Below, one piece after another: positions 17,953 to 25,226 of a stretch of DNA of 64,000 nucleotides. The translations under genes and the position numbers were made by a program. This stretch comes from Actinomadura luzonensis. GTDB taxonomy: Bacteria; Actinomycetota; Actinomycetes; Streptosporangiales; Streptosporangiaceae. Numbering within the stretch: the first letter of the stretch is position 1; each line of letters starts with the position of its first letter. Below the pieces are notes generated by a model. The model made no database searches. It was not told the origin of the DNA and was given only the letters and a program-made list of their open reading frames with translations. Location of the stretch: positions 2,051,001 through 2,115,000 of the forward strand of contig NZ_JAKRKC020000001.1 in NCBI RefSeq assembly GCF_022664455.2, in the 5' to 3' direction.

Positions 17953-18034
17953 CGTCAGGCCACGCGAATGTGGTGTACGGGAATGGGGACGGCGGAAGGC
18001 CATGTGCGTCCGGTGGTGCTCAGCCCTCGGACAC
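17953..18034 (+). repeat. Copy B of the 82-nt duplicated element
   Basis: This ungapped copy is 85 percent identical to 15244-15325. In copy B two short stems can form (GTCCG with CGGAC, and GGACG with CGTCC, mutually exclusive), while the equivalent bases in copy A no longer pair. The sequences on either side are unrelated to those of copy A. A terminator hairpin follows 8 nt downstream, so a short transcript ending there is possible. The 17844-18146 gap holds only this element and the terminator. Confidence 0.8.
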
Positions 18035-18042
18035 CCAGGAGA

Positions 18043-18084
18043 CCCCGAGTTTGTGCAAGGCACAGGCTCGGGGCTTTTGCTTTT
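18043..18084 (+). terminator. Rho-independent terminator after copy B
   Basis: CCCCGAG (18043-18049) pairs with CTCGGGG (18067-18073), with an inner TGTG/CACA stem, followed by TTTTGCTTTT. It would end plus-strand transcripts running through the toxin remnant and copy B. Confidence 0.8.
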
Positions 18085-18146
18085 CCCGCCTGCCTTCCGA
18101 CGATCAGCGGAAGCCGTCGAGAGGTTCGCCGTAGGGTCGAGGGCCG

Positions 18147-18551
18147 TCAGGCGGCGGGCGGTGCCGGCTGTGACGGGCTTCTTGCCTGGAGGGCGGGGGT
18201 GAACCAGGTTCTCGCCGGGGGAAGCAGGAGCAGGGTCACGATGAGGGCTGACCAGGGTGCGGTGAGGGCCCAGTCAAGGGTGTTCTCGATCAGGAAGTGA
18301 ATGAAGTCGAGCGAGGGAATGGCGAGCTGGACGGCGATGGTGGCCAGGCGGACGGGAGGGCGTCGGGTGGGCCATTGGTTCGCCAACCAGGCGGCGGCCA
18401 GTGGTGGGAGGTAGACGAGGGCGTGGAGCGGGCCCTCGGGGGAGTCGTCCGGGTCGAGAATCAGCCCCAGGATGAGCAGGACGACGCTGATCAGGGCGAG
18501 TGTCGCCTGGAACCAGATCAGGTTCCGGGCGATCCTTACGGACAGGGGCAT
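18147..18551 (-). CDS. Four-helix integral membrane protein, unknown function
   Basis: The 134-residue product has hydrophobic stretches at about residues 12-32, 42-60, 68-88 and 100-118, so it spans the membrane about four times. The ATG at 18551 begins MPLSVRIARNLIWF; no clear ribosome site precedes it, and an in-frame ATG about 80 nt further upstream (MGPLARRAVR) is an alternative. The frame stays open far upstream but the protein there is Arg/Pro-rich and not credible. No family is recognised. Confidence 0.65.
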   Translation of the reverse strand: MPLSVRIARNLIWFQATLALISVVLLILGLILDPDDSPEGPLHALVYLPPLAAAWLANQWPTRRPPVRLATIAVQLAIPSLDFIHFLIENTLDWALTAPWSALIVTLLLLPPARTWFTPALQARSPSQPAPPAA

Positions 18552-18887
18552 GCTGGGGGATCTGCTTTCGGTTCTCGGGAGCGCGGCGGGGGCGCCCGTG
18601 CGGACGGCTCTCCGCGCCAATGGTCCCATTTCTTTCGCTCGGGGCGACGAGGAGCCCCAGGGCGGGCTGGATGCAGATGGCCGGCGTGATGTGCGCCCGA
18701 GTTGGTAACGACAAAGGCACGTGCGCATTTCGAAATCGCGTGGGCGAGGGGGCGAATTCCGTCCGGGAGCGTGCGGGGTGCGGGGGGCGATCGAGGCAGG
18801 GGGGCGGGTCGGTGGAGGCCGTCCTAGCAGGAGAGACGCCCTAGCCTGCATTTTGGTCACGATTTGTGGAAATGTCCGGAGAATGAA
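18552..18887. other. Divergent intergenic region without a gene
   Basis: This 336-bp stretch lies between the divergent membrane-protein gene and the Ser/Pro-rich protein gene. The frames in it are Arg/Pro-rich with no recognisable protein. The end nearest the plus-strand gene is A/T-rich and should contain its promoter. Nothing else was found. Confidence 0.5.
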
Positions 18888-19583
18888 ATGAGGTTGCTCC
18901 CTCCTCATTTACGATCTTCACTCGTGAATAAGCGGGAGCGGCCGGTGGGGTCCGCCGTGTTCGTCGACCACAGCGGCCGGCGGACGTGGACATTGACGAT
19001 CAGCGGGATCCTCGCGGGCACCCTCCTGCTGGCCCTGACCGCCGTGCTGATGGGGAGCGCCTTTCGCGGCATCAGGCTGGAGTCCGTGCAGTGGCCGGCC
19101 GACGGGCGGGGTGGCGGCGGTGCTCCTGAGCGGTCCGAAGCCGCCGGCGGGACGTCCCCGTCGCCGTCCCTGTCCCGGTCGCCGTCGCCCTCCGCCTCGG
19201 CGAGGTCGCGACGGCCCGCCGCCTCGCCGTCCTCCAGCCGGCGCTCCGCGCCCGCCACGAAGACGCCCGCCACGAAGACGCCCGCCGACGAGGGGAGGCC
19301 GGACCGGCCCGCGTCGTCGCCGAGCCGTTCCAGGACGACGGCGCGTCCCGCCGGCCCCGGCCCGGCGGACGAGTCCGGCGAGCCCGCCGACTCCATCGGC
19401 GGTGACCACGACCCGGGGCGCGAGTCGTCCCCATCTCCGGAGGACGCGGCTCCGTCCCCGTCGCGGAGCGAGAGCGCCGAGGCGTCCACCGCGCCGACCG
19501 GGGACCCCGGCCCCTCCCCGGGTCGGGAGACCGCGAGCCCGGCCCAGCGGCCCGGCGCCGCGAGCGGCGGCCGGGACGCGTGA
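18888..19583 (+). CDS. Membrane-anchored Ser/Pro/Ala-rich extracytoplasmic protein
   Basis: The 231-residue protein has one membrane segment (about residues 35-60: WTLTISGILAGTLLLALTAV), then a long disordered tail of Ser, Pro, Ala, Arg and Thr repeats to the end, including a KTPATKTPA repeat. It looks like a type II membrane stalk protein. ATG at 18888 follows GGAGA by 5 nt; GTG at 18924 is another possibility. It overlaps the deacetylase-glycosyltransferase gene by 4 nt (GTGA), so the two are coupled and probably act together at the cell surface. Confidence 0.72.
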   Translation: MRLLPPHLRSSLVNKRERPVGSAVFVDHSGRRTWTLTISGILAGTLLLALTAVLMGSAFRGIRLESVQWPADGRGGGGAPERSEAAGGTSPSPSLSRSPSPSASARSRRPAASPSSSRRSAPATKTPATKTPADEGRPDRPASSPSRSRTTARPAGPGPADESGEPADSIGGDHDPGRESSPSPEDAAPSPSRSESAEASTAPTGDPGPSPGRETASPAQRPGAASGGRDA

Positions 19584-21802
19584 ACCCGCCTGACCTCCGC
19601 CGGCCGGGCGGCCGCGTCGCACCGCGCCCCCAGCGGCGTCCCCAGCGGCGTCCCCAGCGGCGCGCCCGGCGTCGCGCCAGGCGGCCCGCGCCGCGCGCGC
19701 ACTGGTTCCTGGCGCTGGTCGCCACCGTGCTCACCGCCGCCTCCCTCCTCCTGTACGGGTACGCCCACGGCGAGCTGGGCGAGCACGAACCCGTCCCCGC
19801 GTCCTACGGGCACTCCCCCGAACTCGACCGGGTGCAGCGCGGCGGCCCCGTGGTGGACGCGGTCCCGCAACCGGCCACGGAGCAGGCGGACCGGGGGCCG
19901 CGCAGCCTGAGCATGCCGGCCCGTACGGTGGCGCTCACTTTCGACGACGGCCCCGACCCCGAGTGGACGCCGAAGCTGCTGGACGTGCTGAAGCGGCACG
20001 GTGCGAAGGCCACGTTCTTCGCCGTCGGCGCCCGGGTCGCCGAGCACCCCGACCTGGCCAGGCGGGTCGTCGACGAGGGCCACGAGCTGGGCAACCACAC
20101 GTACGCGCACGTGGACCTGTCCGCCGTGCCCGCCTGGCGGCGGCAGCTGGAGCTGTCGCTGACGCAGCACGCCATCGCGGGCGCCACCGGGGTGCACACG
20201 CGCCTGGTGCGGCCCCCGTACCACGCGACCCCGTCCGCCGTGTCGGCGCGGCAGTGGGAGACGATGGCGGCCCTGGACGCCGACGGCTACCTGGTGACGC
20301 TCGCCGACCTGGACCCGATGGACTGGAGCAGGCCGGGCGTGGCGGCCATCGTCCGCGCGGGCACGCCCTACAGGGGACGCGGGGCCGTGGTCATGCTGCA
20401 CGACTCCGGCGGCGACCGCGGCCAGACGGTCGAGGCCGTGGACCAGCTGCTGACCAAGCTGGCCAGGCACGGCTACCGGGCCACGACCCTGGCCGAAGGG
20501 CTCGACCTGGGCTCGGCGCACGTCCCGGCGGACGCCTCCAGCCGCGTCCTCGGCCGGCTGCTCATCCTGGCGCAGCGGGGCTCGTCCCTCGCGGTGGAGG
20601 CGCTGGCCTGGGTGATGGTCGCCGCGGGCGTGCTGACGCTGGCCCGGCTGCTGGTGTTCGTGCTGCTGGCGCGGTCGCACGCCCGCCGGGCGGCGGGTGC
20701 GCGGGACCGCCGGCAACGGGGGGAGGAGCCGGAGCCGCCCCCGTACCGGCCGCCGGTCAGCGTGATCGTGCCCGCCTTCAACGAGGAGCTGGGCATCGAG
20801 GCGACCGTGTGGTCGCTCGTCGACACCGCGTACCCGGCCCCGGTGGAGGTGATCGTGGTGGACGACGGGTCCTCCGACGCCACGGCCGACCGGGCCGCCG
20901 CGCTGGGGCTGCCGGGCGTGCGGGTGTTCCGGCGTCCCAACGGCGGCAAGGCGGCGGCGCTCGACACCGGCATCGCGCGCGCCTCCCACGAGATCGTGAT
21001 CACGGTGGACGGCGACACCGTGTTCGAGCCCGCCACCATCGGCCACTTGGTGGCGCCGCTGGCCGACCCCGGTGTGGGCGCGGTCAGCGGCAACACGAAG
21101 GTCGGCAACCGGCGCGGGCTGCTCGGACACTGGCAGCACCTGGAGTACGTGATCGGCTTCAACCTGGACCGGCGGGCCTACGACCTGCTGGGCTGCATAC
21201 CGACCGTGCCCGGCGCGATCGGCGCCTTCCGCCGGGCGGCGCTGGAGTCGGCAGGCGGCCTCAGCGGCGACACCCTGGCCGAGGACACCGACCTGACGAT
21301 GGCGATCAGCCGCGCGGGCTGGCGGGTGGCGTACGAGGAGCGGGCGCTGGCCTGGACGGAGGCGCCCACGTCGCTGCGGCAGCTGTGGCGGCAGCGGTAC
21401 CGCTGGTGCTACGGCACCATGCAGGCCATGTGGAAGCACCGGCGGGCGGTCGTCGAGCGAGGCCCGTTCGGCCGGCGCGCGCTCGGGTTCCTGACGCTGT
21501 TCCACGTGCTGCTGCCGCTGTTCGGGCCCGCGGTGGACGTGATGGCGGTCTACGCCCTGCTGACGCGGGACCCGTTGCCGGCGGCCGGGGTGTGGGCGGG
21601 ACTCCTCGCCGTGCAGACGCTCACCGGCTGGTACGCGCTGCGGCTGGACGGGGAGCGGGCGGGGGTGCTGTGGGCGCTGCCGCTGCAGCAGTTCGTCTTC
21701 CGGCAGCTGATGTACCTGGTGGTCATCCAGTCCACGACCACCGCGCTCCTGGGCACCCGCCTGCCCTGGCAGACCATCCGCCGCGAGGGGGTCTTCTCCT
21801 GA
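19580..21802 (+). CDS. Polysaccharide deacetylase fused to family 2 glycosyltransferase
   Basis: The 740-residue protein joins two activities. After a basic PQRR-repeat N-terminus and one membrane helix (about 42-60) comes a NodB deacetylase with TFDDGPD (120-126), GNHTYAH (171-177) and RPPYHATPS. A second membrane segment leads to a processive GT2 domain from about residue 390: VIVPAFNEE, DDGSSDAT, VDGDT, EDTDLT and the QRYRWCYG (QxxRW) motif, then C-terminal helices. Such fusions make and N-deacetylate a beta-1,4 or beta-1,6 GlcNAc-type polymer at the membrane, combining PgaC and PgaB roles. The GTG start overlaps the previous stop. Confidence 0.93.
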   Translation: MNPPDLRRPGGRVAPRPQRRPQRRPQRRARRRARRPAPRAHWFLALVATVLTAASLLLYGYAHGELGEHEPVPASYGHSPELDRVQRGGPVVDAVPQPATEQADRGPRSLSMPARTVALTFDDGPDPEWTPKLLDVLKRHGAKATFFAVGARVAEHPDLARRVVDEGHELGNHTYAHVDLSAVPAWRRQLELSLTQHAIAGATGVHTRLVRPPYHATPSAVSARQWETMAALDADGYLVTLADLDPMDWSRPGVAAIVRAGTPYRGRGAVVMLHDSGGDRGQTVEAVDQLLTKLARHGYRATTLAEGLDLGSAHVPADASSRVLGRLLILAQRGSSLAVEALAWVMVAAGVLTLARLLVFVLLARSHARRAAGARDRRQRGEEPEPPPYRPPVSVIVPAFNEELGIEATVWSLVDTAYPAPVEVIVVDDGSSDATADRAAALGLPGVRVFRRPNGGKAAALDTGIARASHEIVITVDGDTVFEPATIGHLVAPLADPGVGAVSGNTKVGNRRGLLGHWQHLEYVIGFNLDRRAYDLLGCIPTVPGAIGAFRRAALESAGGLSGDTLAEDTDLTMAISRAGWRVAYEERALAWTEAPTSLRQLWRQRYRWCYGTMQAMWKHRRAVVERGPFGRRALGFLTLFHVLLPLFGPAVDVMAVYALLTRDPLPAAGVWAGLLAVQTLTGWYALRLDGERAGVLWALPLQQFVFRQLMYLVVIQSTTTALLGTRLPWQTIRREGVFS

Positions 21803-21804
21803 GG

Positions 21805-22659
21805 TCAGCGCGGCAGGTCGTCCGTCCAGCCGGTGGTGACCGAGATGTACGAGGCGCTCATCGCCGCGCCGCCCTCGGCGGTCAGCAGGACGTTGGCGCG
21901 GGTCACCCGGGCGGCCTCGGGGTCGACGACCAGCTTGATCTCCGTGCTGCCGGGGAGGGGGATCAGCAGCTCCTGGCCGCCGTCGGCCGGTCCGGCGTTC
22001 CTGACGCCCGGCGTGGCGGCCAGGGCCTCGAACGCCGCTGCGCGGACCCGCGCGGGCGTCGGCAGCTCCGTGATCAGGGTGATGAGCGGGGAGACGAGCG
22101 CGCCCGGCCGGTCGGCGGAGGTCATGGCGGCGTCGTGGCGGGGCAGCTCGGCGAGGCGTTCCTTCAGCTGCTCCGGATCGGCCGGGAGGCTTTCGAGCTC
22201 GTCGAGACCGATCTCGGCGCCCATGAGGCGGAACGGCTTGTCGTCGGCGACGACGGCGCCGGGCGTGGCGTACGGCTCGTTCCTCGACCAGTGGCGGCCG
22301 TCACGGCTGGTCCAGGTCTCCTGCGTCTCGGGGCCGTCGGGGCCCTGCCAGGTACGGGTGATGTGCCAGTAGGCGCCCGTGCCCTGGGGGATGCGCTCGG
22401 CGCTGGCGGCGGCCATGAGCAGGACGTCCCTGCCGGAGGCCGGCGCGGCGGCGGGCGTGAGCACGCCGGCGACGAGCACCGCGACGGCGGCCGCCGCGGC
22501 GACCGCCGTGCCGACCGCCGGCAGGAGCCGGACGCGGCGCCGGCGGGCGTGGCCCCGCGTCGTCATCCTGTCCTGGAGGCGTTCCCTGCTGCGGTCGATC
22601 GCCCCGGTAGACGGTCCGGGCTTGGCCAGCAGGGTCGCGACGGCCTTCAGGTCATCCAC
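21805..22659 (-). CDS. CU044_5270-type membrane protein, partner of ECF sigma factor
   Basis: The 284-residue protein has a cytoplasmic N-terminus, one membrane helix (about 48-70) and an extracytoplasmic domain with motifs such as AYWHITRTW and WTSRDGRHWSR, as in the CU044_5270 family found behind actinobacterial sigma genes. Its start overlaps the sigma gene by 8 nt, so the two are translated together. By position it may hold or sense for the sigma factor, like an anti-sigma protein, but it lacks a visible zinc HxxxCxxC motif. It converges with the glycosyltransferase gene, leaving only 2 bp between stops. Confidence 0.82.
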   Translation of the reverse strand: MDDLKAVATLLAKPGPSTGAIDRSRERLQDRMTTRGHARRRRVRLLPAVGTAVAAAAAVAVLVAGVLTPAAAPASGRDVLLMAAASAERIPQGTGAYWHITRTWQGPDGPETQETWTSRDGRHWSRNEPYATPGAVVADDKPFRLMGAEIGLDELESLPADPEQLKERLAELPRHDAAMTSADRPGALVSPLITLITELPTPARVRAAAFEALAATPGVRNAGPADGGQELLIPLPGSTEIKLVVDPEAARVTRANVLLTAEGGAAMSASYISVTTGWTDDLPR

Positions 22660-23224
22660 GGGCGTTCTCCTTGTCGATCAGGGCGAGGATCTTGCTGCGG
22701 GCCCGGCTGAGGCGGGAGCCCACGGTGCCGGCGGCGATGCCGAGCGCCTGCGCCACCTCGTCGTAGCTGAGCTGGCCGAGGGCCACGAGCAGCAGCACGT
22801 CGCGCTCGCCGCCGGACAGGGCGGCGAGCGCCCTGGCCAGGTGCGGCTGCATGCGCTCGGCGGCGACGGAGGTGACGACCCGCTCCTCGTCGCCTTCCGC
22901 GGCGGGCTCGGGCGCCAGCTTGGCCAGCGCCCGGTAGTGCCGGATCTCCTTACGGCGGTGCCTGGCGATCAGGTTGGTGGCGATGCCGAACAGCCAGGGC
23001 CGCAGGTCCCCCCGTTCCGGGTCGTACCGGTCGCGCCGGTCGAAGGCCAGCAGGAACGTCTCGGCGGCGAGGTCCTCGGCGATCTGCGTGTCCAGGCGGC
23101 CGGCCACGTACAGGTAGATGTCGCGGTAATAGCGGTCGTGGACGGCGGTGAACAGGCCGGGGTCGCGCCGGTATCCGGCGACGAGCTCGGCGTCGGTCGT
23201 CTGTTCGCTCACTTCGGCGCTCAT
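22652..23224 (-). CDS. ECF-type RNA polymerase sigma factor
   Basis: The 190-residue protein has sigma region 2 (FTAVHDRYYRDIYLYV..., AEDLAAETFLLAFDRRDRY, RPWLFGIATNLIARHRRKE, about residues 25-110) and region 4 (LAALSGGERDVLLLVALGQLSY, then a helix-turn-helix DEVAQALGIAAGTVGSRLSRARSKI, about 130-185). It directs RNA polymerase to alternative promoters. ATG at 23224. The following gene overlaps by 8 nt and encodes a membrane protein that probably controls it. No autoregulatory promoter could be recognised with confidence. Confidence 0.93.
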   Translation of the reverse strand: MSAEVSEQTTDAELVAGYRRDPGLFTAVHDRYYRDIYLYVAGRLDTQIAEDLAAETFLLAFDRRDRYDPERGDLRPWLFGIATNLIARHRRKEIRHYRALAKLAPEPAAEGDEERVVTSVAAERMQPHLARALAALSGGERDVLLLVALGQLSYDEVAQALGIAAGTVGSRLSRARSKILALIDKENARG

Positions 23225-23315
23225 GGACAGGTCTCCGGCATGAGGTCGCCCTTCCGGTCGGTGGTCACGATCACCGATACTTCGCCGCAGACCGGGATCG
23301 TCTTCCCCGCTGGTC

Positions 23316-23513
23316 TCAGTCCCCGAGGATCTTCGCCAGCAGCGTCACCACGGCCAGGCTGACGCCGATGGGCACGGCGAGCGCCGGTCGCACCGCGACC
23401 GTCACGCCGAACAGCACCGCGGTGACGATGATGAGGAGCGCGCGCGAGCTCAGTAAGGGGCGGGAGCCCGCGGCGTCGGCCGGAGGCTGCGCGTCGCTCT
23501 GCTGTTCGCCCAT
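23316..23513 (-). CDS. Small membrane protein divergent from XRE regulator
   Basis: The 65-residue product starts MGEQQSDAQPP, then has two hydrophobic segments (about 25-41 and 44-61) and ends KILGD. The frame stays open upstream, but the A/T-rich palindrome cluster at 23570-23602 is non-coding in character, so the ATG at 23513 is preferred. It is transcribed away from the XRE-DUF5753 regulator across a shared control region and may be its target. Family not recognised. Confidence 0.65.
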   Translation of the reverse strand: MGEQQSDAQPPADAAGSRPLLSSRALLIIVTAVLFGVTVAVRPALAVPIGVSLAVVTLLAKILGD

Positions 23514-23569
23514 GACGACCTCGGTTTCCGTAGGGGGACGGCGGACGTGGCCATCATGGCCGCACGCTC

Positions 23570-23602
23570 GTGCATATGCAAGTGCATCGCGATGCATATG
23601 CA
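23570..23602. promoter_or_regulatory. Cluster of TGCA-centred palindromes, candidate XRE operator
   Basis: In 33 bp there are three overlapping palindromes: TGCATATGCA (23571-23580), TGCATCGCGATGCA (23583-23596) and ATGCATATGCAT (23591-23602). They lie between a small membrane gene and the divergent XRE-DUF5753 regulator. The local A/T content is far above the surroundings. This is the natural place for the regulator to bind and control both genes. Confidence 0.6.
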
Positions 23603-23671
23603 TCGGGCACTATCGGCGGAAGCCCGTAGGATGCTGATACTCGCGCGAGCGGACGGACGACGGGAGCGTTC

Positions 23672-24577
23672 ATGGGCGGACCGGCGAGCCAGGGCGCCGG
23701 GGCCACGCCGAGCATGGACGGCCCCTCCCTGAGCGGCCCCACGGTGCTGCGCATCCTGCTCGGCGCACGGCTGCGCGAGCTGCGCCTGGCCCGCCACATC
23801 ATGGCCGAGCAGGCCGCCTACGTGATCCGCGCGAGCCAGTCGAAGATCAGCCGGCTGGAGTCCGGCCAGGTCAGCTTCAAGGAACGGGACGTCGCGGACC
23901 TGCTCACGCACTACGGGCTGACGGATCCGGCCGAGCGCGAGGCGTTGCTGGAGATGGCCAGGCAGTCGAACGCTCCCGGCTGGTGGCACCGATACTCCGA
24001 CGTCGTGCCGAGCTGGTTCCACACCTATCTCGGCCTGGAGGAGGCGGCGGGCAGCATCCGCGCCTTCGAGACCGTCCACATCCCCGCGCTGCTTCAGACG
24101 CGCGAGTACGCCGCCGCCCTGCACACCCGGGGCTCGAAGGACGTCGCCGCGGACACGCGGGAGCGGTTGCTCGACTTCACGGCGAGGCGGCAACGACTGC
24201 TCCAGCGAGCGAACGCCCCGCACCTGTGGTTCGTCATCGACGAAGGCGTGCTGCTGCGGCAGGTGGGCGACCGGGAGACGATGCGCGCCCAGTTGGAGCA
24301 CCTCGCCGGGGTCACCCGCCTGCCGAACGTGACCGTGCAGATCCTGCCTTCCGCCGCCCCCCGGCTGGGCAGCAGCCCTTTTCACATTCTTCGTTTCCTG
24401 GAGCCGTCCCTGCCCGACCTGGTGTTCGTGCAGCACCTGACCGGGGCCCTTTATCTCGACCGGGCGGCGGAGGTGGACGTTTATTACTCGGAGCTGGACC
24501 GGCTCGCGGTGGCCGCCCGCACTCCCGAGGACAGCCGGGACGCCGTTCTCGCGATGCTCGGCGGCCTGGACCGCTGA
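23672..24577 (+). CDS. XRE-family regulator with DUF5753 domain
   Basis: The 301-residue protein has an N-terminal helix-turn-helix (LGARLRELRLARHIMAEQAA, with AAYVIRASQSKISRLESGQ, about 30-66) and a C-terminal DUF5753 region (SWFHTYLGLEEAA, FETVHIPALLQTREYAAAL, about 110-290). This combination is abundant in actinomycetes and often controls a small adjacent gene, typically a DUF397 protein; here there is no DUF397 gene but a divergent small membrane protein. ATG at 23672 is preceded by GGGAGCG. It converges with the DoxX gene with only 2 bp between the stop codons. Confidence 0.92.
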   Translation: MGGPASQGAGATPSMDGPSLSGPTVLRILLGARLRELRLARHIMAEQAAYVIRASQSKISRLESGQVSFKERDVADLLTHYGLTDPAEREALLEMARQSNAPGWWHRYSDVVPSWFHTYLGLEEAAGSIRAFETVHIPALLQTREYAAALHTRGSKDVAADTRERLLDFTARRQRLLQRANAPHLWFVIDEGVLLRQVGDRETMRAQLEHLAGVTRLPNVTVQILPSAAPRLGSSPFHILRFLEPSLPDLVFVQHLTGALYLDRAAEVDVYYSELDRLAVAARTPEDSRDAVLAMLGGLDR

Positions 24578-24579
24578 GG

Positions 24580-25017
24580 TCAGGTGGCGGTGTCGGCGGT
24601 CTCCGGGCGGGCGAGCTCCCGTACGGGCACCCGGAGGGCGGACAGGGCCCAGCGGCCGGGGCCGAGGACGGCGATGAGCAGGAATCCCCAGCAGAACAGG
24701 GCGGCCTTCTCGCCGCCGTTCTGGATGGGGAACAGCGCCTGCGGCTGGTGCACGACGAAGTAGGCGTACGCCATGGTGCCCGAGCAGATCAGGGCCGCGA
24801 CGCGGGTGCCGAGGCCGAGGACGACGAGGGTGCCGGCGATGAGCTGGATGATGGAGGCCCACCAGCCGGGCCACTGGCCGAAGGCCGGCACCTGGCCGCC
24901 CTGCGGGCCGCCGAGGACGTTGAAGAGGGTCGCCACTCCGTGGCAGGCGAACAGCAGGCCGATCACCCAGCGGTACAGGGCCAGGAATGAGCCCTGGTGT
25001 TTGGTCAGCGGTTCCAT
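24580..25017 (-). CDS. DoxX-family membrane protein
   Basis: The 145-residue protein has four membrane helices (about 11-30, 50-70, 73-92 and 105-125) and the DoxX pattern: an R at the start of helix 1 (YRWVIGLLF), a helix 2 GTLVVLGLGTR and helix 3 AALICSGTMAYAYF. DoxX/SURF4 proteins are inner-membrane partners in thiol and redox stress in mycobacteria. The ATG at 25017 is preceded by a good AGAGAGGA. A LacI-type operator overlaps the predicted start of transcription, so the gene may respond to a sugar signal. Confidence 0.88.
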   Translation of the reverse strand: MEPLTKHQGSFLALYRWVIGLLFACHGVATLFNVLGGPQGGQVPAFGQWPGWWASIIQLIAGTLVVLGLGTRVAALICSGTMAYAYFVVHQPQALFPIQNGGEKAALFCWGFLLIAVLGPGRWALSALRVPVRELARPETADTAT

Positions 25018-25073
25018 GGCGCGTCCTCTCTACGTGGTGCGTATCTCTTTACCGAGATGTCGGGAAAAAGCCG

Positions 25074-25087
25074 TGGGAGCGCTCCCA
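25074..25087. promoter_or_regulatory. CebR/LacI-type operator TGGGAGCGCTCCCA
   Basis: This perfect 14-bp palindrome equals the consensus known for the cellobiose regulator CebR of streptomycetes, a LacI-family repressor. It lies 57 bp upstream of the DoxX start. On the minus strand TTGACA (25114-25119) and a weak TCAACT (25091-25096) are 17 bp apart, so the operator would cover the transcription start. No cebR gene is in the window. Confidence 0.7.
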
Positions 25088-25226
25088 TGTAGTTGAAGAT
25101 TAAGGCTTGAGTATGTCAACCGAGCGTCATTCTGCGGGGCCGTTCGACGGCTCAGGTAATGGGCGTTCACGTGGTTATACACACTGCGGCGTAAACTTTC
25201 TTGTCGATGAAATTTTCACCCGCCAG

